Part shown: positions 1 to 10,442 of the stretch, one piece after another
Numbering within the stretch: position 1 is the stretch's first letter
Layout: each line of letters starts with the position of its first letter
Source: Acetobacteraceae bacterium
GTDB taxonomy: Bacteria > Pseudomonadota > Alphaproteobacteria > Acetobacterales > Acetobacteraceae
DNA length: 50,198 nt
Assembly: GCA_947474705.1 (NCBI GenBank)
Contig: CANJJS010000029.1
Span: 1 to 50,198, forward strand
Direction: 5' to 3'
The notes under the pieces: generated by a model
What the model was told of the DNA's origin: nothing
What the model saw: the letters and a program-made list of their open reading frames with translations, nothing else
Database searches by the model: none
Made by a program: the position numbers and the translations under genes

Positions 1-135
1 AAGTTATGCGGCCTCGTTTGGGACACTTATGATGCGATCGTCGAGGCCTGCAGAGCCGCTTGGCAATTTTTGATCGACGATCCAGAACGTATTCAGTCGA
101 TTGGGACGCGTGAATGGGCATCGGTCAATGGTTAG
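1..135 (+). CDS. IS630-family transposase, C-terminal fragment (5' end outside window)
   Basis: Frame 1 reads from the first base as the last 44 residues of a transposase and stops at TAG (133-135). The end shows a YDAIVEACRAAW segment followed by SIGTREWASVNG. This matches the tail of IS630/Tc1-mariner-type DDE transposases, in which a Y-D-x-I-x-x-A-x-x-x-A-W helix is followed by S-I-x-x-R-E-W. The catalytic DDE residues lie to the left of the window and cannot be checked. The codons (ttt, att, gat, cgt, aat) are more AT-rich than in the neighbouring genes, as expected for a mobile gene. Recognition rests on this short tail only. Confidence 0.8.
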   Translation, partial: KLCGLVWDTYDAIVEACRAAWQFLIDDPERIQSIGTREWASVNG

Positions 136-146
136 GTCAGTTGGTA
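1..146 (+). mobile_element. Right end of an IS630-type insertion sequence
   Basis: The transposase tail ends at 135, and base composition returns to the high-GC, C-rich pattern of the flanking gene at about 145-155. IS630 elements insert at TA dinucleotides, and a TA at 145-146 is a plausible junction. The opposite end, and therefore the inverted repeat and TA duplication, is outside the window. The insertion sits in the 3' part of the minus-strand methyltransferase gene. Confidence 0.65.
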
Positions 147-1071
147 TGACACGATCCAGATCGCTGGTCGCCTGAGCCAGCACCGCCCGCGTATGCGCCA
201 ATGTTTCCTTCGCGGCCCGCGCCTCCTCCTCCGACCGTTCCGCCGCCCGCCGCGCGACGTCCAGCGCCTGGGCTGCCACCACGATCGCCGCCTCCCGGTC
301 GCCAAACCGCACATTGTCGAGATCGCTGCGTTCCACCAACAGGCTGAACGGGGCCACCGGCGGCGCGACATTGGACGCCAGCGCGATCAAATACGGCGCA
401 TCCGGCAAAGCCGTGTCCGCGCGAAAATCCGCCTCCCCATCGCGCTGAAACAGCATCGGCGCGACCGAGGCCATCTCCTCGGGAATCAACACGGACGCCA
501 GGACCGGCCGCTGCCGGACCAAGGCGACATAGGTAAAGTGCCGGTGCAGCAGATCCAGAAACTCGGCGCGCGAAAACTCCCGCACATGGAAAGGGTTCGG
601 CTCCGATCCCGGCGGATTATAAATGTCGCGATCCGGCGTGCTGACGATAAAACACCCCTCGGGCCGCAGCACCCGCCGGATCTCGGCGACAAACTCCTCC
701 TGCCGGTCGAAATGCTCGATCGTTTCGAAAGAGGTCGCGACATCGACCGCGCCATCCGCCAAAGGCAGCCGCCGCGCGTCACTCTGGATAAAACGCAGAT
801 TGCCACGCGAAAAATTCTCCGCGGCGTTACGCGCCGTGGCGCCGGCATACTCGACACCCACGACATACCGCGCCACCCCGGCGAGATGCGCGGCGCCATA
901 CCCTTCGCCACTCGCGACATCCAACACATACCGGTCCCGGCAAAATCCGCGCGCGAACAAATACCGGTGATAATGCTCGATCTCCACCTGACCATGAATA
1001 TCGGCGGTCAGCCGTTCGCCGGTGAAAGCCTCTGGATTGGCCGCGGCCTCCCGCGGAAAGGTCTCGCGCAT
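4..1071 (-). CDS. Class I SAM-dependent methyltransferase, 3' end replaced by IS DNA
   Basis: This is a Rossmann-fold methyltransferase of the Methyltransf_11/25 type. Motif I (VLDVASGEGYG, residues 49-59) binds S-adenosylmethionine, the acidic end of beta 2 is VGVEY (71-75), and SFETIEHF (114-121) and LRPEGCFIVSTP (135-146) complete the fold. An Ala/Arg/Glu-rich, probably coiled-coil, stretch follows at about 265-305. From about residue 309 the coding strand is simply the antisense of the IS630 fragment, so the last 45-50 residues are not native. In relatives such a methyltransferase plus coiled coil often continues into a glycosyltransferase domain; that the native gene did so is an inference. 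The acceptor substrate is unknown. Cell-surface glycan or sugar methylation is a reasonable guess. Function may be lost or altered. Confidence 0.75.
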   Translation of the reverse strand: MRETFPREAAANPEAFTGERLTADIHGQVEIEHYHRYLFARGFCRDRYVLDVASGEGYGAAHLAGVARYVVGVEYAGATARNAAENFSRGNLRFIQSDARRLPLADGAVDVATSFETIEHFDRQEEFVAEIRRVLRPEGCFIVSTPDRDIYNPPGSEPNPFHVREFSRAEFLDLLHRHFTYVALVRQRPVLASVLIPEEMASVAPMLFQRDGEADFRADTALPDAPYLIALASNVAPPVAPFSLLVERSDLDNVRFGDREAAIVVAAQALDVARRAAERSEEEARAAKETLAHTRAVLAQATSDLDRVIPTDLTIDRCPFTRPNRLNTFWIVDQKLPSGSAGLDDRIISVPNEAA

Positions 1072-1186
1072 AGGTTGCTACAGGGCCCCAGTGGTGAATC
1101 GCGCCATAGGTATCTACACGCGATCCCGGTTCCGCCGCCAGATCGGGATCGAGACACCGCGCCGGTTCGGAACAGGCCGCCACATG

Positions 1187-2014
1187 CTAATTCAACCGCC
1201 CGCGCAACCCGGACGCCGCGGCTCGAGCCTCGCGTGCCGCCTCGCCTTCGGGGACCAGCGCCAGAAACCGGTCGAGGCACCGCAACGCCGCGCCAATTCG
1301 ATCCAGCTTCTGGTTCAACATCGCCGCCTGCTGCCACAGGCTGGCGTGATCCGGCGCGATCCGCAGCATGTCCTCGCCGCAGGCAAGCGCGCCCTCGACA
1401 TCGTTCGCGGACAGCCGCCGCGTCAGAATATTGTTCTGCAGGCGCAGCAACACCCGCCGCGCGCTCATAGGCCGCAGCAGACCCGGCCGGAGTTCAGCGT
1501 CCGGCCCCTCGACCCGTTTCAGCAGCGCCCGCAAATCCTTGCTGGTCAGCGGCGTGCCGCCATGGAACACATCCAGCACCGATTGCCCGCCGGGACCCGG
1601 CATGGCGATCAAAAAATGCGCGGGAAAATCCACCCCATGCGCGGCCCACCCAGCGGCCTGCGCGGCATGAAGCCACAAAACGCCCAACGCCACCGGCAAG
1701 CCCCGGCGGCGTTCGATCACTCGGATCAGATTCGCGTTGGCGAGATCGTCGTAAGTCCGCGCATCCCCACGATACCCGAACCGCCCGCCGACAACGCCGG
1801 ACAGCCCGATCGCGCGTTCCGCCAGATTGTCCTCGTCGATGGTGGCCGCCATCGCCGTCGCGGAACGCGCGATATCGGACAAATGCGCCCGCGCCGCTTC
1901 CCAGTCGGCCTCGGGCGCATCGATCCGCGCGAACTGCAACGCCGCGTCGCCAATGTCGATCTCCGTGTCCGGGAGGCGCCCGATCGCCTCGAGCGCCTCC
2001 CTTGGATCGGACAT
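1187..2014 (-). CDS. SirB1-family protein (transglutaminase-like fold plus TPR)
   Basis: The 275-residue protein matches the SirB1 family. It has an N-terminal helical part, a transglutaminase-like core with NANLIRVIERRRGLPVALG and the segment HGVDFPAHFLI (about residues 125-140), and a C-terminal tetratricopeptide-like stretch (about 205-260, including ACGEDMLRIAPDHASLWQQ). The biochemical role of SirB1 proteins is not established. The start lies 7 bases after the thiC stop on the same strand, so the gene is very probably cotranscribed with thiC. That does not by itself imply a thiamine role, because SirB1 genes occur in many contexts. Confidence 0.82.
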   Translation of the reverse strand: MSDPREALEAIGRLPDTEIDIGDAALQFARIDAPEADWEAARAHLSDIARSATAMAATIDEDNLAERAIGLSGVVGGRFGYRGDARTYDDLANANLIRVIERRRGLPVALGVLWLHAAQAAGWAAHGVDFPAHFLIAMPGPGGQSVLDVFHGGTPLTSKDLRALLKRVEGPDAELRPGLLRPMSARRVLLRLQNNILTRRLSANDVEGALACGEDMLRIAPDHASLWQQAAMLNQKLDRIGAALRCLDRFLALVPEGEAAREARAAASGLRGRLN

Positions 2015-2021
2015 CGTCCCC

Positions 2022-4018
<1,997 letters not shown>

Positions 4019-4161
4019 GATCAGAGATGTTGGCGCGGTTGGGGGCGGAAGTCAAACGGGGGTTTGGGCGCCCAAACAATCCCGCCATGCGTCCCCACCG
4101 GTTGACGAACGCCAATCCAGACCGGCATCGTCGCCAAAAGCCAGACCGAGGACCAAGCCGC

Positions 4162-5376
4162 ATGGCGCTCAGCCGCTCGACCCGCGTGAACCTTCTTATC
4201 TCGAACGGGCACTTCCTGTCGCACTTCTACGTGCTGTGCATGCCAACGATGTTCCTGACCTGGCGAGACGCCTTCCAGGTCAGCTTCGCCCAACTCGGCA
4301 TGACCCTCGCCATGATGTCGGCGATGACCGCCATCCTGCAAACACCCGTCGGGTTCCTCGTCGACAAATACGGCGCCCGCCTGTTCCTGGTCGGCGGCAC
4401 CCTGCTGATGTCGCTGTCGATCGCCGGCATGTCGCTCGCCACCGAGTTCTGGCAAATCCAGATCCTGGCCATGATGTCGGGCATTGGCAATTCCGTCGTC
4501 CATCCCGCCGATTACGCGATCCTGTCCGGCTCGATCGAAAAGGACAAAATGGGCCGGTCCTTCGCGATGCACACCTTCAGCGGCAACCTCGGCTTCGCCC
4601 TTGGCGCGCCGATCACCGCTTTCCTGATGGCCTCCGTCGGCTGGCGAGGCGCCCTCGCCACCGTCGGCCTGGCCGGTGTCCCCGTCGTCCTGTCGATCCT
4701 GCTGCAAAGCTCGATCCTGAAAGACCAGACCCGCGGGCCCGCGAAAGCCGGCGCCAGCGTGCTGTCCGGCAAGGAACTGCTGCTGAACCGGACCATGATC
4801 CTGTTCTTCCTGTTCTTCCTGTTCGGCGCCATGGCGGGTGGCGCCATGCAGGCCTGGCTCGTCACCATCCTTCACACGGTGAAAGGCATCGAACTCACCC
4901 TCGCCGCTACCGCCCTCACCGCCTACATGGTCGGCTCCACCTTGGGCGTGCTCGTCGGCGGCTGGTTCGCGGACAAATACCGCGAGCACATCCTGCACTT
5001 CGTCACCGGCCTCGTGTGCCTGTCGGCGACCATGATGCTCGTGATCGACTGGGTGAACATGCCCGGCCTCGCCATCGTGCCGGTCACCTTCATCGCGGGC
5101 CTGTCGCTCGGCGCCTCCCGCACCCCCCGGGACGTGCTCCTGAAAGACGCCGCCCCGCCGGGACAAATCGGCAAGGTCTTCGGCTTCGTCAGCTCCGGCC
5201 TCCCCCTGGGCTCCGCGCTAACGCCCATCCCCTTCGGGTTCCTGATCGACAAAGGCTACCCGCAGATGGTGCTGATGCTCGCCGCCGGAATCCTGTTCGT
5301 CAGCCTGCTCTGCGGCGGATCGGCGAAAGCCTCCTCCGGCCGCGGCGGCGGCGCGATGCCAGTGGCGGCGGAGTAA
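4162..5376 (+). CDS. MFS transporter
   Basis: This is a 404-residue major facilitator superfamily carrier with about twelve hydrophobic segments. The A-motif loop between helices 2 and 3 reads GFLVDKYGARLF, and a second-half counterpart reads GGWFADKYREH. The frame is open further upstream (to 4027), but the residues before the ATG at 4162 are Arg/Pro-rich and not membrane-like, so MALSRSTRVN is taken as the start. The substrate cannot be inferred from sequence. The gene is convergent with the aldolase operon and divergent from thiC. Because the thiC riboswitch lies between the two genes, the MFS promoter must sit close to, or overlap, the riboswitch DNA. A thiamine-precursor role is possible but not supported beyond proximity. 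Confidence 0.85.
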   Translation: MALSRSTRVNLLISNGHFLSHFYVLCMPTMFLTWRDAFQVSFAQLGMTLAMMSAMTAILQTPVGFLVDKYGARLFLVGGTLLMSLSIAGMSLATEFWQIQILAMMSGIGNSVVHPADYAILSGSIEKDKMGRSFAMHTFSGNLGFALGAPITAFLMASVGWRGALATVGLAGVPVVLSILLQSSILKDQTRGPAKAGASVLSGKELLLNRTMILFFLFFLFGAMAGGAMQAWLVTILHTVKGIELTLAATALTAYMVGSTLGVLVGGWFADKYREHILHFVTGLVCLSATMMLVIDWVNMPGLAIVPVTFIAGLSLGASRTPRDVLLKDAAPPGQIGKVFGFVSSGLPLGSALTPIPFGFLIDKGYPQMVLMLAAGILFVSLLCGGSAKASSGRGGGAMPVAAE

Positions 5377-5416
5377 TAGCGGCCCTCCGGACCAACGATC
5401 CAGAGGGCCCGATCCC

Positions 5417-6202
5417 TCACCCGCCGTGCGTCTTGCGCAAAAACCCCGTCCGCGACGCCGCGCCAGCCATCAAAAAATTCGCGTCCTGACCCGAGAGAAT
5501 AAACCGCGCGCCCATCTCGATATACCGCGGCATGATCGCCTCGTTGTAAATTCCCGCCATGCCCGGGAATTTATTATGCTTTTTACAAGCCGCGATCATC
5601 TTGCCATAGGCATCCGCGACCCGGTCGTTACCGAAATCCCCGTGAATACCCATTTCCGCGCACAGATCGTTCGTCCCGATCAACAGCACATCCACGCCGG
5701 GCACGGCCGCGATCTCCTCGGCATTGGCGATCGCCGTGGGCGTCTCCAACATGACCACCGTCAGATTGGACGCGTTCAGCGCCTTCGCGGCATCGCCGAC
5801 GCTCGCGTCCCGCAGCCCGTAATGCGGCCCGATCCCGCCCATGGAGCGATGGCCGACCGGCGGATATTTCAGCTTTTCGACCACTTCCCGCGCCTCGGCG
5901 GCGGTATCGACATGCGGCATCACGATGCCCATGGCGCCGTTGTCCAGCGCCCGGGTCGCGATCGAATATTGCCCGTTCGGCACCCGCGCGATCGGCGCGA
6001 TCCCGGCCGCCAGCGCCGCGACACAAATCTGCGCGCAGGCATCCAGCGACATCGTGCCATGCTCCATGTCCAGGAACAGCCAGTCGAACCCGGCGGCGGC
6101 CATCGCCGGCGCGATCTCCACGCTACGGGTCAGGCGGACGCCCACACCCAAAGAAAGCTGCCCCTGCTCGAGTTTCTCGCGCGCCACGTTACGAACGGTC
6201 AT
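5417..6202 (-). CDS. HpcH/HpaI-family class II aldolase
   Basis: This is a 261-residue TIM-barrel aldolase of the HpcH/HpaI/citrate-lyase-beta family, which cleaves or forms 2-keto-3-deoxy acids using a divalent metal and pyruvate enolate. Visible family motifs are FLDMEHGTMSLD (the catalytic His after the acidic residue), ARVP (pyruvate-binding Arg), KYPPVGHRSMGG, MLETPTAIANAEEI (metal-binding Glu) and LIGTNDLCAEMG (metal-binding Asp). I start at the ATG at 6202 (MTVRNVAREKL) because a strong GGAGG lies just upstream; the frame is open further, to 6238. It is the last gene of a minus-strand run that begins with the PhyH-type oxygenase. The exact keto-acid substrate is unknown. Confidence 0.88.
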   Translation of the reverse strand: MTVRNVAREKLEQGQLSLGVGVRLTRSVEIAPAMAAAGFDWLFLDMEHGTMSLDACAQICVAALAAGIAPIARVPNGQYSIATRALDNGAMGIVMPHVDTAAEAREVVEKLKYPPVGHRSMGGIGPHYGLRDASVGDAAKALNASNLTVVMLETPTAIANAEEIAAVPGVDVLLIGTNDLCAEMGIHGDFGNDRVADAYGKMIAACKKHNKFPGMAGIYNEAIMPRYIEMGARFILSGQDANFLMAGAASRTGFLRKTHGG

Positions 6203-6251
6203 GATGTTTCCTCCGGAAGATCGCCTTCGATAGCGCAATCAACCCGAGTTG

Positions 6252-6452
6252 TCAGGGCGGCTCCGCCCCCATCGCCCGGATCTTCGGGAGCATCCGCTTC
6301 ACGTAGGACATCAATTGCATCTCCGTCAGCGGCGGATATCCCGGATGCGCGATGCGCACCTCCTGGATGACCGTCCGGCACAGCTTTGTCCAACGCGACA
6401 GGTCCTCTGGCCGGAGCGTCAGGAGCCGGAGGAACCGTTCCTCCTCCGTCAT
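6252..6452 (-). CDS. Small orphan protein (66 residues)
   Basis: This is a short soluble protein, mainly helical by composition, with an acidic N-terminus (MTEEERFLRLL) and a basic middle (YVKRMLPKIRAMG). I recognise no family. Only one base separates its ATG from the stop of the serine hydrolase upstream (TGA-g-ATG), which is strong evidence for translational coupling. The aldolase starts 49 bases after its stop. No signal peptide or membrane segment is visible. Its position suggests a small accessory subunit or regulator for the surrounding catabolic enzymes, but that is inference only. Confidence 0.6.
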   Translation of the reverse strand: MTEEERFLRLLTLRPEDLSRWTKLCRTVIQEVRIAHPGYPPLTEMQLMSYVKRMLPKIRAMGAEPP

Positions 6453-6453
6453 C

Positions 6454-7917
6454 TCACGCGAAGGCCTCGATGGCGGCGGCGATCATCCGGTCCAATGCCA
6501 CCAGGTCCATGGGATGGTCGGTTTCGTTGGTCACCGCGACCGACAGCCGATGCCGCCGCAGAATGAAAATCCGCTGATCCGAGGCCCCCGCGGCCCATGC
6601 CGTCTCCACCGGCAAGGACGGAAAACGGCGGTCGATATTGGTGCGGAAACAGGCCGCGTAAGACGTCCCGTTATGCGTCGCATGGGTGGCGTAATCGACC
6701 CATCCCGGCGGCAACAGCCGTTCCCCGTTCCAGACCCCGTCGTTCACATAAAGCAGCCCGAATTTCGCGTAATCCCGCGCCGAGGCGAAGCCCGCCCCCG
6801 ACCCAATGAAATTCCCCGCGATATCCGCCGAATGCTGGTAGGTCCGCATCCCCAGCCGGTCCGCCAGCATCCCATAAACCGTGGCGTGATATGGCAACCC
6901 CCGCTTTTCGATCTCGGAACGAATCACCGACCCCAACACGTTCATCCCGCTGTTCACGTAACGGAACACCGAACCCGGAAGCGTCGCGACGATCATCCGC
7001 TGCGCCATCTCGAACGCGTCGGTGCCATCCTGATAGACCGCGCTGTTCTCAAACCCCAACGAAACCGATCCATCCCCGTGCCGGATCGGAAACCCGAGCC
7101 CCGACCGCATCCGCACCAGATGGTCGAGCGTGATCAGCCGGTGAATCCCCCGAGGGTCCCGCCACAACGGCGCGGGCGCCGGATCGTGGATCGAATGAAA
7201 CCATCCCTCCTGGATCATCCGCCCGATAATCGTCGCCGTGATCGCCTTGGTCATCGACCAGCTCGGCGTCGCCCGCGCCGGCGTTGCGAACGCGCTGTAC
7301 CGCTCCAGTAACAATCGCTCTGGCGAGCCCACGACAACCCCGTACACCCCCGGCGAACTCACCATGAACGCATCCAGGGCCGCCGTCATCGCCGCGGGCG
7401 GCGCGGCCGGTGTCTCCACCGCGTCCCCCAAAGGCCAGGCCTTCTCAGGCGTCCCCGCCGCGCGTGGCACCGCCACCGCGTCGAAACGCGGCGCCACCGC
7501 CTCCCCCAGGACAACCCCGCCATAACCGGCCCGCGCGACCGCCTGGCCCGTTACCGGTTCGCCAAACGCGGGATCGGTCCAGGTCGCGACGGCCCGCCGG
7601 TCCGCCGCATCGGTCCGCACCGAGAAACGGCCCTCTTTCACCGCCGCGTTCAACGCATCCTGGACATTCAGACCCGCCGGACGCCCGCTCAGCCCGCCCG
7701 GCACCAGCGCCGCGCGCGGGCGGAAATGCCGGTCCGCCGTGTCGCGATCCAGACCGCTGACGAACATCATGTCCACGTAACGTTTCGCCGCGAAATTCGC
7801 CGTGCGCTGGCGCAATGCGCGCTCAGAGGCATCGTAAACCACCGGGCTCGGCAACCCGTCGCCGAACAGATGCGGCGAGGTGTCGAAGATCGGTTCGACC
7901 GGCAGACGCCCGCTCAT
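6454..7917 (-). CDS. Serine hydrolase, beta-lactamase/CubicO class C family
   Basis: The 487-residue protein carries the penicillin-binding-protein-like fold in its C-terminal part. The nucleophile motif S-x-x-K is SMTK (residues 221-224, within TPSWSMTKAITA), and the Y-x-N motif is seen in FRYVNSGMNVLGS. About 180 residues precede the catalytic domain and are not assigned to a family by eye. No clear signal peptide is present, so a cytosolic esterase or amidase is more likely than a secreted beta-lactamase. The start overlaps the stop of the PhyH gene (ATGA), and the stop is one base before the 66-residue orphan, so the genes form one operon. Substrate unknown. Confidence 0.85.
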   Translation of the reverse strand: MSGRLPVEPIFDTSPHLFGDGLPSPVVYDASERALRQRTANFAAKRYVDMMFVSGLDRDTADRHFRPRAALVPGGLSGRPAGLNVQDALNAAVKEGRFSVRTDAADRRAVATWTDPAFGEPVTGQAVARAGYGGVVLGEAVAPRFDAVAVPRAAGTPEKAWPLGDAVETPAAPPAAMTAALDAFMVSSPGVYGVVVGSPERLLLERYSAFATPARATPSWSMTKAITATIIGRMIQEGWFHSIHDPAPAPLWRDPRGIHRLITLDHLVRMRSGLGFPIRHGDGSVSLGFENSAVYQDGTDAFEMAQRMIVATLPGSVFRYVNSGMNVLGSVIRSEIEKRGLPYHATVYGMLADRLGMRTYQHSADIAGNFIGSGAGFASARDYAKFGLLYVNDGVWNGERLLPPGWVDYATHATHNGTSYAACFRTNIDRRFPSLPVETAWAAGASDQRIFILRRHRLSVAVTNETDHPMDLVALDRMIAAAIEAFA

Positions 7918-8807
7918 TTCGCCATCTCTGGCGCGCGCGCCGCGTCGGGTATCGCGAAGAATCGGTTCTTCATGCCCTTCTGGTTTTCATACAAAGACCC
8001 CTGCTTCGCGGCGGGCGGCAGAGGCAGCCGCACCGGCACATTCTCCAGCCGCGGCTCGCGCGTTTGGCCCGACACCATCAACTTGTCGAAGGCCTCGATA
8101 CCGCCCGGGAATCCCAACAACGGCCAGGCATCGGCGGCCCGGAACTGGAACAGCAACAACCGCCGGTCCTTGTCAGACACGTTCGGCGCGGACCCATGCA
8201 CCGCGCGCACATGATGCACGGTGATCGAGCCCGCCTTACCCAAAAGCGGCACGGCCTTGCTGTAATCGACATCGTTATGGGAAGGGTCCATCGCCCCGCA
8301 GAACGCCCCATCCGCGTGATGGTCGTAAACCGGCCCGCGATGACTGCCCGGCATGATCATCAACGGCCCACTCTCCATCGCCATATCGTCGAACATCACC
8401 CCGACCGCGGCGAGGTCATCGTTCGTGTGCGGATAGAAAGCCCAGTCCTGATGCCATTCGACGGGGGCGCCGAAACCCGCGCATTTCAGGTTCAGCTTCG
8501 CGGTGTCGAAACGGATGTCCTGGCCCCAGAGGTCTCGCAGCACCGCCAAAATCTTCGGATGCCGCGTCAGATCGCCATAAGCGGGATCGCGCAGATGCGC
8601 CGCCTTGATCCGCCGGACCCGCGGGTTGTCGGCGCTATGGCTGTCCTCAAGGTCGTACACATCCGTGTGCCCGGTCAGCCCCCGCGCCCGCTCGACAAAC
8701 CCATCGGTAACGGCGCGCAAATTCGCCACTTCCTCCGGCGTCAACACGTCCGGCACGACAATGGCGCCAACCTCATTGTATTCCTCGATCTGAGCCGCCG
8801 TCAGCAT
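7914..8807 (-). CDS. Phytanoyl-CoA dioxygenase (PhyH)-family Fe(II)/2-oxoglutarate oxygenase
   Basis: The 297-residue non-haem iron oxygenase has the facial triad in place: H119 and D121 in VEWHQDWAFYPHTND and a distal His (about H204) in HHVRAVHGSAPN. It is followed by an Arg (about R215/R216, DRRLLLFQFRA) that would bind the 2-oxoglutarate carboxylate. I start at the ATG at 8807 (MLTAAQIEEYNEVG), preceded by a good GGGGAGG site. The longer open frame, to 8945, starts with low-complexity sequence and would run into the divergent promoter region. It is the first gene of the operon with the serine hydrolase, orphan and aldolase. The family hydroxylates many substrates, so the actual one is not predictable here. 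Confidence 0.88.
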   Translation of the reverse strand: MLTAAQIEEYNEVGAIVVPDVLTPEEVANLRAVTDGFVERARGLTGHTDVYDLEDSHSADNPRVRRIKAAHLRDPAYGDLTRHPKILAVLRDLWGQDIRFDTAKLNLKCAGFGAPVEWHQDWAFYPHTNDDLAAVGVMFDDMAMESGPLMIMPGSHRGPVYDHHADGAFCGAMDPSHNDVDYSKAVPLLGKAGSITVHHVRAVHGSAPNVSDKDRRLLLFQFRAADAWPLLGFPGGIEAFDKLMVSGQTREPRLENVPVRLPLPPAAKQGSLYENQKGMKNRFFAIPDAARAPEMAK

Positions 8808-8934
8808 CGCATCCTCCCCTGAGCTTACCCGTCCTTCAAAAACCCTACCAGGAACCGCGCGATCCGCCAATTTCCGGCTGGCCCGCTCCGATTGCCTCTG
8901 GCATCCTCCGCCCATCCCACCAAGGACCGCGCCC

Positions 8935-9906
8935 ATGATCCCCATCCTCGACGTCTCCCGCTACCTCGCCGGCGACACCGCCGAGCTGGCCCGTCTCGGC
9001 GCGGAACTCCGGGACGCCTTCGAAAATGTCGGCTTCTACCATCTGCGCGGACACGGTATCCCCCAGACCCTGATCGACGCCATGTTCGCGGCATGCAAAC
9101 GCTTCCACGACCAGCCGATGGACAAAAAGCTCACGCTGAAAATCGACCGCCACAACATCGGCTACATGCCGCTCGGAGGCTCGATCGCCCGCTCCTCCAA
9201 GGTCAACAACAACACCAAACCCAGTGTGAACGAAGCCTATTTCCTCCGGCGGGAGCGCGCGCCGGACGATCCCGACGTCGTCGCCGGCATCCGCTTCCGC
9301 GGCCTGAACCAATGGCCCATGGACCTGCCCGGCTTCCGCGAAACCGCGCTCGCCTACATGTCCGCCATGGAACATCTGGGCCGCCGCATGGTCCGAATCT
9401 ACGCCGTCGCCCTGGACCTCCCCGCCGACTACTTCGACGCGGCCTTCGCGTGTCCCAATATGATCCAGCGCATGACCCACTACCCCGCGCGCCCGGAATA
9501 CGAGGACAACGAATTCTCCATCGCCCCGCACACCGATTCCGGCTTCATGACCATGCTCGCGCCGTCCGAGGTCCCCGGCCTGCAGATACGGCTGCCCAAC
9601 GAGACCTGGATCGACGCCGACCCCGCGCCCGATTGTTTCGTCGTCAACGGCGGCGACATCCTACGGCGCTGGACCAACGACCGGTTCCTGTCCACACCGC
9701 ACCGGGCGACCAACGTCTCGGGCCGCGCGCGGTACGCCATTCCCTATTTCTTCGACTCCCACCCGGACACGGTCATCTCCTGCCTGCCGAGTTGCCAGTC
9801 CCCCGGCAATCCGCCGAAATACGAGCCCATCTCGTACCACGACTACGCGTCCTGGTATGCCGACCGGAACTACGTCCACCTCAGCGAAGCCCAGAAAGCC
9901 GCCTGA
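8935..9906 (+). CDS. Isopenicillin-N-synthase-like Fe(II)/2-oxoglutarate oxygenase
   Basis: The 323-residue protein has both halves of the IPNS/2OG-oxygenase fold. The N-terminal DIOX_N part reads GFYHLRGHGIP (residues 33-43). The jelly-roll core carries H199-x-D201 (APHTDSGFMTML) and a distal H256 (FLSTPHRATN). The cosubstrate-binding R-x-S motif is R266-Y-A, with Ala in place of Ser. Such enzymes include gibberellin-oxidase and flavone-synthase-like bacterial proteins, so the name says nothing about beta-lactam synthesis. It is divergent from the PhyH operon across 127 bases, so two different iron oxygenases share one promoter region. Confidence 0.9.
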   Translation: MIPILDVSRYLAGDTAELARLGAELRDAFENVGFYHLRGHGIPQTLIDAMFAACKRFHDQPMDKKLTLKIDRHNIGYMPLGGSIARSSKVNNNTKPSVNEAYFLRRERAPDDPDVVAGIRFRGLNQWPMDLPGFRETALAYMSAMEHLGRRMVRIYAVALDLPADYFDAAFACPNMIQRMTHYPARPEYEDNEFSIAPHTDSGFMTMLAPSEVPGLQIRLPNETWIDADPAPDCFVVNGGDILRRWTNDRFLSTPHRATNVSGRARYAIPYFFDSHPDTVISCLPSCQSPGNPPKYEPISYHDYASWYADRNYVHLSEAQKAA

Positions 9907-9922
9907 TCGCCCCGGAGACCCC

Positions 9923-10423
9923 ATGCGCCGCCGCCCCCTCCTGGCCACCCTCGCCGCCGCCACCCTGACCGCCAGCCCGGTCCACGCCGCCGACACGCCG
10001 GTGCAAATCGTCGAAAAGATCTACCGGATCTCCGCCGGCGCCGATGGCAAATGGAACGGCCCCTCCGCCTTCCTGAAGCCGGATTTCCGTAAATCCACCT
10101 TCTCGAAGGGGCTGGCACAGGCTGTCCGCGCCGCCGACGCGAAGAACCGCAAGGGCGAGATCGGCTGGCTCGACTTCGACCCCATCTCGAACTCCCAGGA
10201 CCCCACCGTCATCGGCCTGAAGATCGCCGCCACCGCGGCGGCCGCGGACAAATCCACCGTCCGCGCCAGTTTCCGGACCGGGCCGGGCACGCCCCTGGCG
10301 AACGTCGATTACGACTTCGTGCTGGAAGGCGCGGACTGGAAACTCGACGACATCCGCACGCCCGGCGCCGATGGCTGGTCCATCCGCCGCATGACCCGCG
10401 CCGCCACCGGCGGAAAAAACTGA
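9923..10423 (+). CDS. Exported DUF3828-like protein
   Basis: The product is 166 residues long and starts with a typical Sec signal: MRRRPLLATLAAATLTA, then a VHAA cleavage region. The mature part has the layout of DUF3828-type periplasmic proteins: a helical start (VQIVEKIYRIS), a LDFDPISNSQD segment and a final strand pair in which YDFVLEGADWKLDDIR closes the fold. The ATG at 9923 is chosen because it gives a clean signal peptide and follows a GGAG motif. It lies 16 bases after the oxygenase stop and is probably cotranscribed. No enzymatic role is known for the family. Confidence 0.7.
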   Translation: MRRRPLLATLAAATLTASPVHAADTPVQIVEKIYRISAGADGKWNGPSAFLKPDFRKSTFSKGLAQAVRAADAKNRKGEIGWLDFDPISNSQDPTVIGLKIAATAAAADKSTVRASFRTGPGTPLANVDYDFVLEGADWKLDDIRTPGADGWSIRRMTRAATGGKN

Positions 10424-10442
10424 CACAACGGAACCCACGCCC

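Noticed and set aside
138-149. The 12-mer cagttggtatga occurs at the IS junction and again at 48039-48050 in the tetR operator.
   Set aside because: Only one half of the palindrome is present at 138-149, and the shared stretch is short enough to be chance.
8935-9906. Isopenicillin-N-synthase similarity taken as beta-lactam biosynthesis.
   Set aside because: No ACV synthetase or other beta-lactam gene nearby; the fold is shared by many 2-oxoglutarate oxygenases.
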